NCBI RefSeq assembly: GCF_016865425.1
Contig: NZ_AP023355.1
Coordinates: 558,001-622,000 of the forward strand
Length of the DNA: 64,000 nt
Direction of reading: 5' to 3'
Origin: Actinocatenispora thailandica
GTDB taxonomy: Bacteria > Actinomycetota > Actinomycetes > Mycobacteriales > Micromonosporaceae
Shown here in pieces: positions 40,638-50,504 of this stretch. Numbering within the stretch: the stretch's first letter is position 1; every line of letters begins with the position of its first letter. A program made the translations under genes and the position numbers. The notes under the pieces were generated by a model. The model was not told the DNA's origin. It saw nothing but the letters and a program-made list of their open reading frames with translations, and did no database searches.

Positions 40638-43126
40638 ATGAGGTCGATCCGGCCCTTCTCCGGAGACACTCCGACCAGCCTGCGAATGCTGGTCGGTACG
40701 AGTTGCGTCGCGGCGCTGGCGATCGCCGGCGCCGCGATCGCCAGCGCGGAACACCCGCCCGGTCCGTACCGGTTCCTGGCCACCATCGGCCTGTTCGCCC
40801 TGGCCCGCAGCATGGTGCTGTGGATCCGGGCCGGCAGCCAGCGGTTCGGGTTGAGCTGGGGTGAGGCCGCGCTGCTGGTCGGCATGTGCCTGCTGCCACT
40901 GCACTGGCTGGTCGCCGTGGTCCCGGTCGGGGCCCTGGTCGGCGGCGTGCTCAGCGGCGCCGCGCCGATCAAGACGCTGTACAACACGGCCGCCGCGACC
41001 ATCAGCACGGCCGCCGCCTGCCTGGTCGTCGGGGGCTCGGCGGCGTCGGCGAGGTGCCACCGCTCAGCGTCCGCACCGCGGTCGCACTGGCTGCCGCCGG
41101 CGTGACGTACTGGCTGATCAGCTCGCTGCTCGCGGGGGCGGCCATCTGGCTCACCGCCGGTCGCGCGCGTGCCCGCGCCGCGGTTTTCAGCAATCCGAGC
41201 GCGAAGCTCGTCATGCTTGCCGGCAACATCACCCTCGGCCTGGTCGCGGTCGGCCTCGGCCTCGCCGACTTCCGGTACCTCGCCGCCGCGCCGCCGCTGA
41301 TCTGGCTGCTGCACGAGGTGTACACGGCGCGGATGCGGGCCGGTGACGAACGCCGGGCCTGGCAGGAACTGGCCGGCGCGGTGCACGCGATGAGCCGGCT
41401 GGACGTGTCCGGGGTGGTGTCCGCTGCCGCCGCCGGTGCGCACCGGCTGTTCGCCCCGGAGGCCGTCGAGGTCGCGGTGTGCCGGTCCGGCGCGCCGACC
41501 CGGCGGTACCGCAGCGACACCGCCGGCGAGGTCCGGGCCGGCGCCGAGCCGCCCATCGACGGCGCCGGGGTGCTCGTGCACGAACTCTCCGTCGGCGAGG
41601 AGAAGGTCGGTGAGCTGCGGGTCCGGTTCCACGATCCGAGTACGGTCGGGGTCCGGGAGCGGCTCGCGCTGTCCGCCTTCGCCGACGCTCTCGGCGCCGC
41701 GCTGCACAACGCCGCCTCGCACGCGCGGCTGCGGGAGATGGCCGACCGCAAGGCGTACGAGGCGGAGCACGACCTGCTCACCGGGCTGGTGAACCGGATC
41801 AAGCTGCTGGAGTACGGCGACGAGCAGTTGCGGGTGGAGCCGAACGAGGACCCGCGCGAGGTGGCGCTGCTGCTGCTCGACCTGGACCACTTCAAGGACG
41901 TCAACGACACCCTCGGGCACGCCGCCGGCGATCAGCTGCTGCGCGCGATCGCCACCACGCTGTCGTCGCGTACCGAGCCGGACGAGATGCTGGCCCGGCT
42001 CGGCGGGGACGAGTTCGCGCTGCTCATCCCGTCCCCGCCGGTGTGGCGGCAGGGTTCCGAGTACGCCGCGGAGCGGGCCCGCCAGCTCGCCGCCGCGCTC
42101 GCCGCGCCGGTGGAGATCGCCGGCGTCGCGCTGTCGGTGGAGGCGGCGATCGGGGTCGCCGCGGTGCCGGCCGGCGGGTGCGTCATGGCCGAACTGCTGC
42201 GCCGCGCCGACGTGGCCATGTACCAGGCGAAACGCACCGGGCGGGCGATCTGCCGGTACGACCCGGCGCGGGATGCGGCGAGCACCGACCGGCTGGCACT
42301 GCTGGCCGAGCTGCGCGCCGCGCTCGCGGCCGACGACCAGCTGATCCTGCACGTCCAGCCGGCGATCGACCTGGCCTCGGGGGAGCCGACCGGCGCCGAG
42401 GCGCTGATCCGGTGGCAGCACCCGCGCCGCGGCCTGCTGGGGCCGGGCGAGTTCGTCGGCGTGGTCGAGCAGAGCGAGTTGGTCGGACCGTTCACCCGGT
42501 ACGTGCTGGACGTCGCGCTCGGCGTCATGTCGCGCTGGGGTGCGGAGGGGCTCGACATCCCGGTCGCGGTGAACATGTCGGCGCGCAGCCTGCTCGACCG
42601 CAACCTGCCGGCCGACGTGGCGGAGCTGCTCGGCCGCCACCACGTCCCGCCGGAGCGGCTCGTCCTGGAGATCACCGAGACGGTGATGATGACCGAGCTG
42701 GACATCATCGACGACGTGCTGGCCGGGCTGCGGGCGCTGGGGGTCCGGCTGTCGGTGGACGACTTCGGCACCGGGTACTCGTCGCTGACGTTCCTGGCCC
42801 GGTTCGAGGTCGACGAGGTCAAGGTGGACCAGGAATTCGTGGCCCGGATGGGCGAGGCACCCGAGGCCGAGGCGATCGTACGGTCCACTGTGGAGCTGGG
42901 GCGGGCGCTGGGGCTGCGGGTGGTCGCCGAGGGGGTCGAGACCGCCGAGCAGAAGGCCGCGCTGTCGGCGATGGGGTGCGAGGCGGGCCAGGGCTACCAC
43001 TTCTTCCCGCCGATGCCGGCGGACAAGACCGCGAAGGTGCTGTGGACGCTGCGCCAGGCGGCCAGCGCGCGTGGCGCGCAGGTGATTCCGCTGTCCGGCC
43101 GTGCCGCGCAGCCCGGCCAGGAGTAG
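40638..43126 (+). CDS. Membrane-bound GGDEF-EAL cyclic-di-GMP enzyme, with an apparent frame break near 41,040
   Basis: Two frames together encode one protein of about 830 residues. The first (40,638-about 41,040) gives a multi-helix sensor half ([41 protein letters not shown]). The second, another frame, continues with more helices ([23 protein letters not shown]), a GAF-like region, a GGDEF domain with intact [12 protein letters not shown] and an EAL domain with intact [12 protein letters not shown]. Diguanylate cyclase makes c-di-GMP and EAL degrades it; both look active. ATG 40638 has GAGGAGG upstream. The break lies in the G-rich run 41,027-41,052. If real, the second half could start at GTG 41054. 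It is inserted between mca-linked genes that are adjacent in mycobacteria. Confidence 0.85.
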
Positions 43127-43199
43127 CCCCGTCGCGGCGGGCCGGGCGTCGGGTCCTGCGATTGACGCCCCGGTGCGGTCTGGCTAGCTTGCTCCCCCG

Positions 43200-43631
43200 G
43201 TGGATGGGCGACCAGCCGATCGACTACTGGCCGTACGGCCGACCGGGCACGGCAGCATCGTCGCCTCGCCGGACGGCCGCCAGCTGTACTACCTGCACCA
43301 CGGCCGGCCGACCGCGACCACGCCTGACCGCCGGCTCTACACCGAGCGCCTGTCGTTCGACGCCAGGCACCCGGATCCCGGCGGCAACCCGACGCTGCGG
43401 ATCGAGCAGCCCACCGGCGACGAACCGATCCCGTCCGGGGTCGCGCCCTACTCGATCGGCGCCTCGGCGTCGGCGATCACGCTGGCCGCGGGCGGCGCGC
43501 AGCAGGTCACCGCAAAGGTCCGGAACGCCGACGGTGGCGCGCTGCCCGTCGTCGTCTCCCCGGCATCGCACCGACCAGCGCCCCGGTCGCCGCCGCGGCG
43601 GTACCGGTGCCGGTCCCGGCCCGGCGTGTGA
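43200..43631 (+). pseudogene. Degenerate C-terminal fragment of a GH43-like glycosidase
   Basis: The frame contains [49 protein letters not shown] and a following beta-sandwich piece ([20 protein letters not shown]), which is the end of a GH43-type arabinofuranosidase/xylosidase with its attached domain. The catalytic blade and signal peptide are missing. Just upstream, another frame reads [14 protein letters not shown], which would join naturally to GHGSIV, so there is at least one frame break as well. It is a gene remnant between the GGDEF-EAL and DUF255 genes. Confidence 0.65.
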
Positions 43632-43641
43632 CGATGGGGTG

Positions 43642-45600
43642 GTGAACCGCCTTGCCGATGCGACGTCGCCCTACCTCCTGCAACACGCCGGGAACCCGGT
43701 GGACTGGTGGGAGTGGGGCGAGGCGGCGTTCGCCGAGGCGCGGCGACGGGACGTGCCGCTGCTGATCTCGGTCGGGTACGCGGCCTGCCACTGGTGTCAC
43801 GTGATGGCGCACGAGTCGTTCGAGGACCCGGCGGTCGCGGCCGTGGTGAACGACCACACCGTGCCGGTCAAGGTGGACCGGGAGGAGCGCCCGGACGTCG
43901 ACGCGGTGTACATGACCGCGACGCAGGCGATGACCGGGCAGGGCGGCTGGCCGATGACGGTGTTCGCCACCCCGGACGGCGCGCCGTTCTGGTGCGGCAC
44001 GTACCTGCCGAAGCGGCAGTTCGTCGGGTTGGTCCAGGCGGTCGCGGGGGTCTGGCGGGACCGGCGCGACGAGGCGGTCGGGCAGGGCGCGGCGGTGACC
44101 GCGGCGCTGCGCCGGGCCGCCGCGCCGGTGGGCCCCGGGACGGCGCTGACCGCCGACCATCTCGCCGCGGCCACCCGCGCCCTGGCCGGGCAGTACGACC
44201 AGATGAACGGCGGGTTCGGCACGGCACCGAAGTTCCCACCGTCGATGGTGCTGGAGTTCCTGATCCGGCAGCACGAGCGTACCGGCGACCCGGACGCGCT
44301 CGCGCTGGTGCGGCACACCTGCGCGGCGATGGCCCGCGGCGGCATGTACGACCAGCTCGCCGGCGGGTTCGCCCGCTACGCGGTGGACGCCACCTGGACG
44401 GTGCCGCACTTCGAGAAGATGCTGTACGACAACGCATTGCTGCTGCGCGCCTACACCCACCTGGGACGGCTGACCGGCGACGAGTCGACGCGACGGGTCG
44501 CCGCGCAGACCGTCGAGTTCCTGCTGCGCGACCTGCGCGCCGGCCCCGCCTTCGCGGCGTCGCTGGATGCCGACGCGGCCGGCGCGGAGGGCAGCACGTA
44601 CGTCTGGACGCCGGCGCAGCTGCGCGCCGTACTCGGTGACGCGGACGGCGCCTGGGCGGCTCGGACGTTCGCGGTGACCGACGCCGGCACGTTCGAGGGC
44701 GGCGCCAGCGTGCTCCAACTGCCGGCCGACCCGGACGACGCGGCGCGGTTCGCCGCGGTCCGCGACCGGCTGCTCGCGGCGCGCGGCGAGCGCCCGCAAC
44801 CGGCCCGGGACGACAAGGTCGTCGCCGCCTGGAACGGCCTCACCATCACCGCCCTGGTCGAGTACGCGAACCTGACCGGCGACGCGGCCGCCGGCGCGGC
44901 GGCCGTCGAGGCGGGGGAGTTCCTCGCCGACGTGCACCTGGTGGACGGCCGGCTGCGGCGCATCTCGCGGGACGGCCGGGTCGGCGCCCCCGCCGGCGTG
45001 CTCGACGACCACGGCGCGGTGGCGCAGGCGTTCTGCGCGCTGCACCAGCACACCGGCGACCCGCGCTGGCTGGCCCGCGCCGAGGCGCTGCTTTCGGTTG
45101 CCCGGCAACACTTCCGCACCGAGGACGGCTGGTACGACACGGCCGACGACGCGGAACGGTTGGTGAGCCGGCCGGCCGACCCGACCGACAACGCCACCCC
45201 GGCCGGGCTGTCCGCGATCGCCGAGGCGCTGCTGACCTACGCCGCGCTGACCGGCTCGGCGCCGCACCGGGACGACGCCGAGGCGGCCCTGTCGGTACTG
45301 GCGCCGATCGTCGCCGACCATCCGCGGTTCGCCGGGCACGCGCTGGCGGTGGCGGCGGCGGCGCTGACCGGGCCGTACCAGATCGCGGTGGTGGGTGGTG
45401 ACGCGCTGCGCGACGCGGCGTGGCGGGCGGCGCCGGCCGGGTCGGTTCTGGTCGCGGGGGAGCCGGACGCGCCGGGCGTGCCGCTGCTCGCCGATCGGGG
45501 GCTCGTCGACGGCGGCCCGGCCGCGTACGTGTGCCGGGGCTTCGTCTGCGACCGCCCGGCCCGTACCGCCGAGGAGCTGCAGGCCCAACTGTCCGGTTGA
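43642..45600 (+). CDS. DUF255 thioredoxin-domain protein (YyaL/SSP411-like)
   Basis: A 652-residue protein. The N-terminal about 160 residues are a thioredoxin-like DUF255 domain with the start [25 protein letters not shown] and the dithiol motif CHWCHVM (Cys49, Cys52). The rest is an (alpha/alpha)6-barrel resembling N-acylglucosamine 2-epimerases ([51 protein letters not shown]). Biochemical function is unknown. It is the Rv1084 equivalent in the conserved cluster. The GTG at 43642 has GACGAT at -12 to -7; GTG 43639 is an alternative. Confidence 0.92.
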   Translation: MNRLADATSPYLLQHAGNPVDWWEWGEAAFAEARRRDVPLLISVGYAACHWCHVMAHESFEDPAVAAVVNDHTVPVKVDREERPDVDAVYMTATQAMTGQGGWPMTVFATPDGAPFWCGTYLPKRQFVGLVQAVAGVWRDRRDEAVGQGAAVTAALRRAAAPVGPGTALTADHLAAATRALAGQYDQMNGGFGTAPKFPPSMVLEFLIRQHERTGDPDALALVRHTCAAMARGGMYDQLAGGFARYAVDATWTVPHFEKMLYDNALLLRAYTHLGRLTGDESTRRVAAQTVEFLLRDLRAGPAFAASLDADAAGAEGSTYVWTPAQLRAVLGDADGAWAARTFAVTDAGTFEGGASVLQLPADPDDAARFAAVRDRLLAARGERPQPARDDKVVAAWNGLTITALVEYANLTGDAAAGAAAVEAGEFLADVHLVDGRLRRISRDGRVGAPAGVLDDHGAVAQAFCALHQHTGDPRWLARAEALLSVARQHFRTEDGWYDTADDAERLVSRPADPTDNATPAGLSAIAEALLTYAALTGSAPHRDDAEAALSVLAPIVADHPRFAGHALAVAAAALTGPYQIAVVGGDALRDAAWRAAPAGSVLVAGEPDAPGVPLLADRGLVDGGPAAYVCRGFVCDRPARTAEELQAQLSG

Positions 45601-45622
45601 CCGCCGGGCCGGCTCCGGATGA

Positions 45623-45934
45623 TCAGGCCTGGCCGGTTTCGAAGCGACTGATCCGGCCGTCCGCGACGACGAAGTGCCACCGGGTGTTCATCGCGCCCCA
45701 GGTGGAGTTGGTGTAGCGGACGAGCAGATCGAGGCCGTCGTCGGACTCCGACTCGACCGCCATCTTCCCGTCGCTGCGGAAGATCTCCCGCTCGGTCCAG
45801 TCGTGCAGATCCCGGTCGGTGCCGTCGTCGGACATCGTCGCGTCGGCGGTGAGGGCCGCGGCGAGTGCGGCCCGGTCGCCGGCGTTGACCGCCGCGACGA
45901 ACCGCCGCACCTCCGGCCGTGCTGGCTCGATCAT
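45623..45934 (-). CDS. NTF2-like small protein
   Basis: A 103-residue protein of the NTF2/SnoaL-like fold (VRRFVAAVNAGDRAALAAALTADATMSDDG, ESDDGLDLLVRYTNSTWGAMNTRWHFVVADGRI). These small domains bind or convert small molecules; no catalytic residues can be assigned. The ATG at 45934 has GGAGAAGGGGGAG upstream. It is convergent with the DUF255 gene, 22 bases apart. Confidence 0.82.
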   Translation of the reverse strand: MIEPARPEVRRFVAAVNAGDRAALAAALTADATMSDDGTDRDLHDWTEREIFRSDGKMAVESESDDGLDLLVRYTNSTWGAMNTRWHFVVADGRISRFETGQA

Positions 45935-46162
45935 GGCTCCCCCTTCTCCGCGGCCGTGCTGCCGGCGACGGTGCCGCCGCGCGCCGGCCGCCGGCGCCGC
46001 GCGATCGTGCTGCCGGCCAGGTCCTGCCGCCGACCGCTGTCGTACCGGCGCCCGACCGGCGGCGGGTCCGGTCCGACCGTAGCCGCGCCGACACCGGTAC
46101 CGGGTGGATTCGCCGGCATGCGCCGGAGGGCGGCGGGAGGTGACGCCGGAGAAGGCCGTCCG

Positions 46163-46182
46163 TGATCACGTATGTACGATCA
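46163..46182. promoter_or_regulatory. Palindrome upstream of the AsnB-like/F420-ligase-like gene
   Basis: TGATCACGTATGTACGATCA carries arms TGAT/ATCA and CGTA/TACG around TG, slightly asymmetric (two extra bases on the left). It lies 31-50 bases upstream of the ATG at 46214, in a locally AT-rich stretch. A transcription-factor site is plausible. Confidence 0.4.
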
Positions 46183-46213
46183 GTCATCGCCCGATCGATG
46201 GAGATGACGCCAG

Positions 46214-48466
46214 ATGGCAGGACTTGCCGCATATTTCGGCATCAGCGGCCAGGCCGACGGTCAGGCACCCGGCGGTCCGGCACAAGGCGGTCCGGCACAA
46301 GACGGTCCGGCACAAGGCGGTCAGGTACCCGCCGGGCAGGCGCTCGACGACCTGGTCCGCGGCCTGGCGCCGCGCGGCGACGAGATCGCCGACTGGCACG
46401 ACGGCGGCGGCCAACTGGCGATGGCGGTACGGGCCGGGATCCCGCAGGTGCACCACGACCACCGCGGTGCCGCCGTCGTCGTGGACGGCGTCGCGGAGCC
46501 GTCCACGCTGCTCGCCCGGTACGCCGAGAGTGGCGCCGCGGCGGTGCTCGGCCAGCCGGCGACCGACCCGTACGCCGCGGTGCTCGCCGACCCGACGCGC
46601 GGCGTGCTCGTGCTGTGCCGGCACGGCGACGGGCCGCCGCTCTACTACGCCCGGCACCGCGGCGCGGTGCTCGTCGCCTCCGAGCCGGCGGCGCTGCTCG
46701 CGGCCGGGGTCCCGGCCGTGCCGGACGCGGAGACGGTCGGCCGGTTCCTCGGCACCGGCGACTGCGACCGCGACACGCGCACCTTCCTCGCCGGGGTGCG
46801 GCGGCTGCTGCCGGCGCAGGTCCTGGAGGTGGGCGCGCACGGCGTCCGGCCGGTCACGCACGCGGCCGGTGCGCCGGTCACGCCGCCGCTGCCGGTCGGC
46901 GCCGGAGCGCGCCTCGGCGTACGGCTGGACGGTGCGATGACCGGGGTGGCGCTGCTCGGCCTGGCCCGCACCGACCCGGCGCCGCCCACCGACCCGGACG
47001 TACTGCCGGTGTACCGCGCCGTGCTGCCGGGCACGGCGCCGCCCGCCGCGGTGGCCGCGGCCGACCTGCGGGACGAACCGGTACCGGTGACGGTCGCCGA
47101 CGTCGACGACCTGCTCCTCGGGCTGGGCGAGCCGGTACCGGATCCGGACGTGCTGGCCGCCTGGGTGGTGGCCCGCCGTGCCGCCGGTGAGGTGGACGCG
47201 CTCCTCGACCCGCTCGGCGGTACCGCGCTGCTCGCCGACACCACCGCGCCCGGCTACCTGACCCGGGTCGCGGATCGCGTCACGACCCGGTTCGGGGTGG
47301 CGCTGCAGATGCCGTACCGGCGGGTGGCCGGCACCGGGGCGGCCCGCGAACTGCTCGCCCGGTGCCGTCGCGGGCTGCCCGCCGGGGCGGTACCGGCGGC
47401 GGAGCCGGCGCCGGTGGACCCGACGCTGAGCGTGCTCCGCGCGCTGCGGCCCGACGTGTACGCGACGTTCCTGTCCGCCTCGTTCACCGGCCGGCCGGGG
47501 CACGACGCGCGGGCGGTCGTCGCCGGTTTCGGTGACCTGCTCGCCGGACGCCGCACCGATGCCGGCCGGTTCTGGCGCGCGTTCCTGCTGGAGCGGTGGC
47601 TGCGGCTGATCGAGTCCGGCGCCGCCAGCCGGCCCGCCGACGCGCCGCCGGAACAACCGTCCACGACCACGGTGGACGGTGCCCGGTGGCTGCGGCTGCC
47701 GGTCGCGACCCGGACGCTGCGCGCCGGCGACGCCTACGCCGACTCGATCGCCTGGTACGTCACCGAGCGGGTGCGCGCCGCCTGCGCCGACGACCGGTAC
47801 CGGCGCCGGTTCGGCCGCTGCTGGTACCTGGTGGTGGCGGCCCGGCCGCTCGCGGTCACGCAGGGCCGGGTGCGACCGCTGTGGGAGCTGCGTCCCGGCT
47901 GGTGGGCGCGGCGGATGTCCGAGTTCGTCCGGGACCGGTCCTGGCAGGGCCTCGGCAACCCGTGGACGATGCAGACCGCGATCGACGAGGCGGGGCTGCG
48001 CCGCGTGCTGTTCGCCGCCGCGGCGGGCGCCGGCGGGCGGCTGCTGCACCGGCACGGCATGTTCGACCGGATCGCCGGGGAGCCGGTCCGGCAGGTCCGC
48101 GGTCCGGTCGAGCGGGCCACCTTCCCGGCGAACGTGGCGGTCGCCGCGGCACCGACCGACCCCGAGGCCGCCGCCGCCGACCTGCTCGCCGCGGTACGGG
48201 CGGGGCTGCGCGACGACGCCGCCGCGGGCATCGCCGGCTGCGCGGTCGTCGGTACCGACCGGGTCGCCGGCGGCTGCCAGGTGCTCGCCTGCGTCGGTGA
48301 CCGTCCGGCCGGCTTCTATGCCGCGGCGTGCGCGGACGACCCGCTCGGCCGCCTCGCCGGTACCCCGGCCGCGGTGGTGCTGCTCGCGCCGCCGGAGACG
48401 GCCACCGGCGCCCCGCGACCCCGCCGTTCCGGGTCCCGGGACGCGCGCCGCGCCGCCGCACGCTGA
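46214..48466 (+). CDS. Degenerate asparagine synthase-like protein fused to an F420-0:glutamate ligase-like domain
   Basis: A 750-residue two-part protein. Residues 1-210 have the glutamine amidotransferase (Ntn) pattern of AsnB (VLVLCRHGDGPPLYYARH, VLVASEPAALLAAG, FLAGVRRLLPAQVLEV), but the catalytic Cys after Met is replaced by Ala (MAGLAAYFG). Residues 230-460 fit the synthetase half, yet the PP-loop SGGxDS is lost (GVRLDGAMTG). Residues about 490-700 resemble the bacterial F420-0:gamma-glutamyl ligase-like (CofE-like) family: PLAVTQGRVRPLWELRPGW, GLGNPWTMQTAIDEAGL, GMFDRIAGEPV. A Gly/Pro/Gln repeat lies at residues 18-40. Canonical Asn synthesis is unlikely; a glutamyl or amide ligase role is inferred. 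GGAGA precedes the ATG. Confidence 0.75.
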   Translation: MAGLAAYFGISGQADGQAPGGPAQGGPAQDGPAQGGQVPAGQALDDLVRGLAPRGDEIADWHDGGGQLAMAVRAGIPQVHHDHRGAAVVVDGVAEPSTLLARYAESGAAAVLGQPATDPYAAVLADPTRGVLVLCRHGDGPPLYYARHRGAVLVASEPAALLAAGVPAVPDAETVGRFLGTGDCDRDTRTFLAGVRRLLPAQVLEVGAHGVRPVTHAAGAPVTPPLPVGAGARLGVRLDGAMTGVALLGLARTDPAPPTDPDVLPVYRAVLPGTAPPAAVAAADLRDEPVPVTVADVDDLLLGLGEPVPDPDVLAAWVVARRAAGEVDALLDPLGGTALLADTTAPGYLTRVADRVTTRFGVALQMPYRRVAGTGAARELLARCRRGLPAGAVPAAEPAPVDPTLSVLRALRPDVYATFLSASFTGRPGHDARAVVAGFGDLLAGRRTDAGRFWRAFLLERWLRLIESGAASRPADAPPEQPSTTTVDGARWLRLPVATRTLRAGDAYADSIAWYVTERVRAACADDRYRRRFGRCWYLVVAARPLAVTQGRVRPLWELRPGWWARRMSEFVRDRSWQGLGNPWTMQTAIDEAGLRRVLFAAAAGAGGRLLHRHGMFDRIAGEPVRQVRGPVERATFPANVAVAAAPTDPEAAAADLLAAVRAGLRDDAAAGIAGCAVVGTDRVAGGCQVLACVGDRPAGFYAAACADDPLGRLAGTPAAVVLLAPPETATGAPRPRRSGSRDARRAAAR
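46271..46330 (+). repeat. 15-bp in-frame tandem repeat (4 copies)
   Basis: GGCGGTCCGGCACAA recurs at 46271, 46286 and 46301 (one change), with a diverged fourth unit at 46316. It encodes GGPAQ/DGPAQ repeats in the N-terminal loop of the AsnB-like protein. It probably varies in copy number and is unlikely to be structural. Confidence 0.85.
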
Positions 48467-48537
48467 CCGCGCCGCCGCTCGCTGACCGCGCCGCTCGCTG
48501 ACCGCGCCGCGCCGCCGCGTCGCCGGTCGCTGACCGC
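48461..48537 (+). repeat. Scattered copies of CGCTGACCGC after the AsnB-like gene
   Basis: The ten-base string CGCTGACCGC occurs at 48461 (where it contains the stop codon), 48480, 48496 and 48528, embedded in CCGC-rich sequence. Spacing is irregular (19, 16, 32). It looks like slippage of the gene's own 3' end, so shorter or longer C-termini may exist among relatives. Confidence 0.6.
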
Positions 48538-48635
48538 TGGCTGTGCCGCATGTGTTCGCGTTGCCCTCGCACCGTTGGCAATGATGATTGTGCGTGTAAT
48601 GCTGTAATCGTCATTTCGTTCGATGGGGAGGAACG

Positions 48636-49232
48636 ATGCGAGGAGAAGGAACCTGGCCGCCACACCGGGGCTGGGGACGAGGTCGCGGCGGCGCGCAACC
48701 CGAGCCGCCATCCGCCGCCGACGCGGCCGGGTGGATCCGCGGGCGGCTGCCCGACGACTGGTTCGTCGAGCCGCCGACCATCACCGTCGACCGCGAGGAG
48801 ATCCTGATCGTCGGCGCCATCCCGCCGCCCGAGCCGTCCGGCGACGCGGCCGGCGAGGGCACCGAGGCGGAGCGGGCCGCCGCCGAGCAGGGCCGGATCG
48901 CCCGGTTCCGGGAGCAGACCCGGGACGAGCGGATCGGCATCGCGCAGCAGATCGAGCACCGCTACCGGCGGCACGCCAGCTGGGGCGCCACCTGCGGGGA
49001 GACCCGCGAGCTGTTCACCACCCAGTCGGTGCCGGTGATGACCCGGCTGCGGCAGCCGCAGCGCGTGGTGCTCGACACCCTGGTCGACGCCGGCGTCGCC
49101 AGGTCCCGCTCGGAGGCGCTGGCCTGGTGCGTCCGGCTGGTCGGCGAGCACGCCGAGGACTGGCTCGACGAGCTGCGCGGCGCCATGTCCACCGTCGAGG
49201 ACCTCCGTCGCAAGGGCCCGGACCTGGGCTGA
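48636..49232 (+). CDS. Conserved hypothetical protein with RHH-like C-terminal region
   Basis: A 198-residue cytoplasmic protein, not recognised. The N-terminal 30 residues are Gly/Arg/Pro-rich. The middle (AADAAGWIRGRLPDDWFVEPPTITVDREEILIVGAI) looks folded, and a charged helix follows (TEAERAAAEQGRIARFREQTRDERIGIAQQIEHRY). The end (RVVLDTLVDAGVARSRSEALAWCVRLVGEHAEDWLDEL) resembles a ribbon-helix-helix or small helical dimer with the pattern ARSRSEALAW. The ATG has GGGAGGAACG directly upstream, a strong site. An AT-rich stretch (48,585-48,620) precedes it. DNA binding is possible but unproven. Confidence 0.75.
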   Translation: MRGEGTWPPHRGWGRGRGGAQPEPPSAADAAGWIRGRLPDDWFVEPPTITVDREEILIVGAIPPPEPSGDAAGEGTEAERAAAEQGRIARFREQTRDERIGIAQQIEHRYRRHASWGATCGETRELFTTQSVPVMTRLRQPQRVVLDTLVDAGVARSRSEALAWCVRLVGEHAEDWLDELRGAMSTVEDLRRKGPDLG

Positions 49233-49600
49233 CCGCGACGGCCCCGATCTGGGCCGACCGTGACCACACCGGGACGGCGGTACCGCCGGCAGCCCCGGCG
49301 CCGGGGACGCCTGGCGCCGGGGCGCCTGACCCGAGCACGGAGTCGGGGCTTCCGGCTTCCGGCTTCGGGCCCGATCCGCCGGTACCCCGACGGCATCGCG
49401 CCGCAACATCATCGTGCCGCCGACTGCCCGAGCTGCCCGGCGGCACGTACCCCGTCGCCAGCGCCGTTCGGGCGGCTCTCGGTACTGCCGGCCCGGTCGT
49501 GCCGGCACGCGGCGATTGGCAGACTTGGGCGTGTTCGTCGCCACCGATCCGGGCCCTTGGCCGCTTGCGCGGCGTACCGGGCGGCGTACGCTGCCTAGCC
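49233..49600. other. 368-base gap without a convincing gene
   Basis: No open frame here has both a ribosome site and the genome's codon bias. The sequence contains short slippage repeats (GGCTTCCGGCTTCCGGCTTC around 49,348) and, at its end, the TACGCT hexamer (49587-49592) that probably serves the cis-prenyltransferase gene. Confidence 0.6.
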
Positions 49601-50371
49601 GTGAGCCTGCGCACCCTCGTCTACGGTCTGTACGAGCGACGGCTTCGCGCGGGACTGTCCGGGAAGCCGCTGCCGCACCACGTCGCGGTCATCATCGACG
49701 GCAATCGCCGCTGGGCCAAGGAGAACGGTTTCGACGACCCGGCCCTCGGCCACCAGGCCGGTGGCCGCAAGATCGAGGAACTGTTGCAGTGGTGCGACGA
49801 CCTCGGCATCGGGCACGTGACGATCTACATGCTGTCCACCGACAACCTGAACCGGCCGGTGGCGCAGCTGGAGCCGCTGCTGCGGGTGATCGAGGACGTG
49901 GTGACCGGGCTGTCCGCCGACGGCCGGCCGTGGCGGGTGCACGTGGCCGGCGCCCTCGACATCCTGCCGGCCCGCACCGCCGAGGTGCTCAAGGCGGCCG
50001 AGGAACGCACCGCCGACCGTACCGGCGGGGCCCGCGTCAACGTGGCGGTCGGCTACGGCGGGCGGCGCGAGATCGCCGACGCGGTGCGGTCGTTGCTGCA
50101 GCAGCACGCTGCCGCCGGCACCACCATCGAGGAGCTCGCCGAGGTGCTCGACGTCGACCACATCGCCGAGCACCTCTACACCCGCGGCCAGCCCGATCCG
50201 GACCTGATCATCCGGACCAGCGGCGAGCAGCGGCTGTCCGGCTTCCTCACCTGGCAGTCGGCGCACTCGGAGTTCTACTTCTGCGAGGCGCACTGGCCGG
50301 ACTTCCGGCGCACCGACTTCCTGCGCGCGCTGCGCTCGTACGCCAACCGGCAGCGCCGCTACGGTCACTGA
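49601..50371 (+). CDS. uppS: cis-Prenyltransferase (isoprenyl diphosphate synthase)
   Basis: Adds isoprene units in Z configuration to allylic diphosphates. The 256-residue protein has the catalytic Asp33 in IIDGNRRWAK (pyrophosphate-binding DGNxRWA), LSTDNLNRP and the C-terminal RTSGEQRLSGFLTWQSAHSEFYF. In M. tuberculosis the gene in this position (Rv1086) makes the short (2Z,6E)-farnesyl diphosphate, while a second enzyme makes decaprenyl diphosphate; position favours a short-chain role here, but chain length cannot be read reliably. GTG 49601 follows TACGCT and has no ribosome site, so it is probably leaderless. Confidence 0.95.
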   Translation: MSLRTLVYGLYERRLRAGLSGKPLPHHVAVIIDGNRRWAKENGFDDPALGHQAGGRKIEELLQWCDDLGIGHVTIYMLSTDNLNRPVAQLEPLLRVIEDVVTGLSADGRPWRVHVAGALDILPARTAEVLKAAEERTADRTGGARVNVAVGYGGRREIADAVRSLLQQHAAAGTTIEELAEVLDVDHIAEHLYTRGQPDPDLIIRTSGEQRLSGFLTWQSAHSEFYFCEAHWPDFRRTDFLRALRSYANRQRRYGH

Positions 50372-50504
50372 CCCGCTCCGCCGCCGTCGGCCATGGACCC
50401 GGCCCCGCCGACCGTGTCGATGGTGGACTCGAGTCCCCGCGTTTCGAGCATGGGCCGAGATCGGTGTGGCGGGTAGGCGCAGGGCCACGATCGGCGCGGG
50501 CGGG

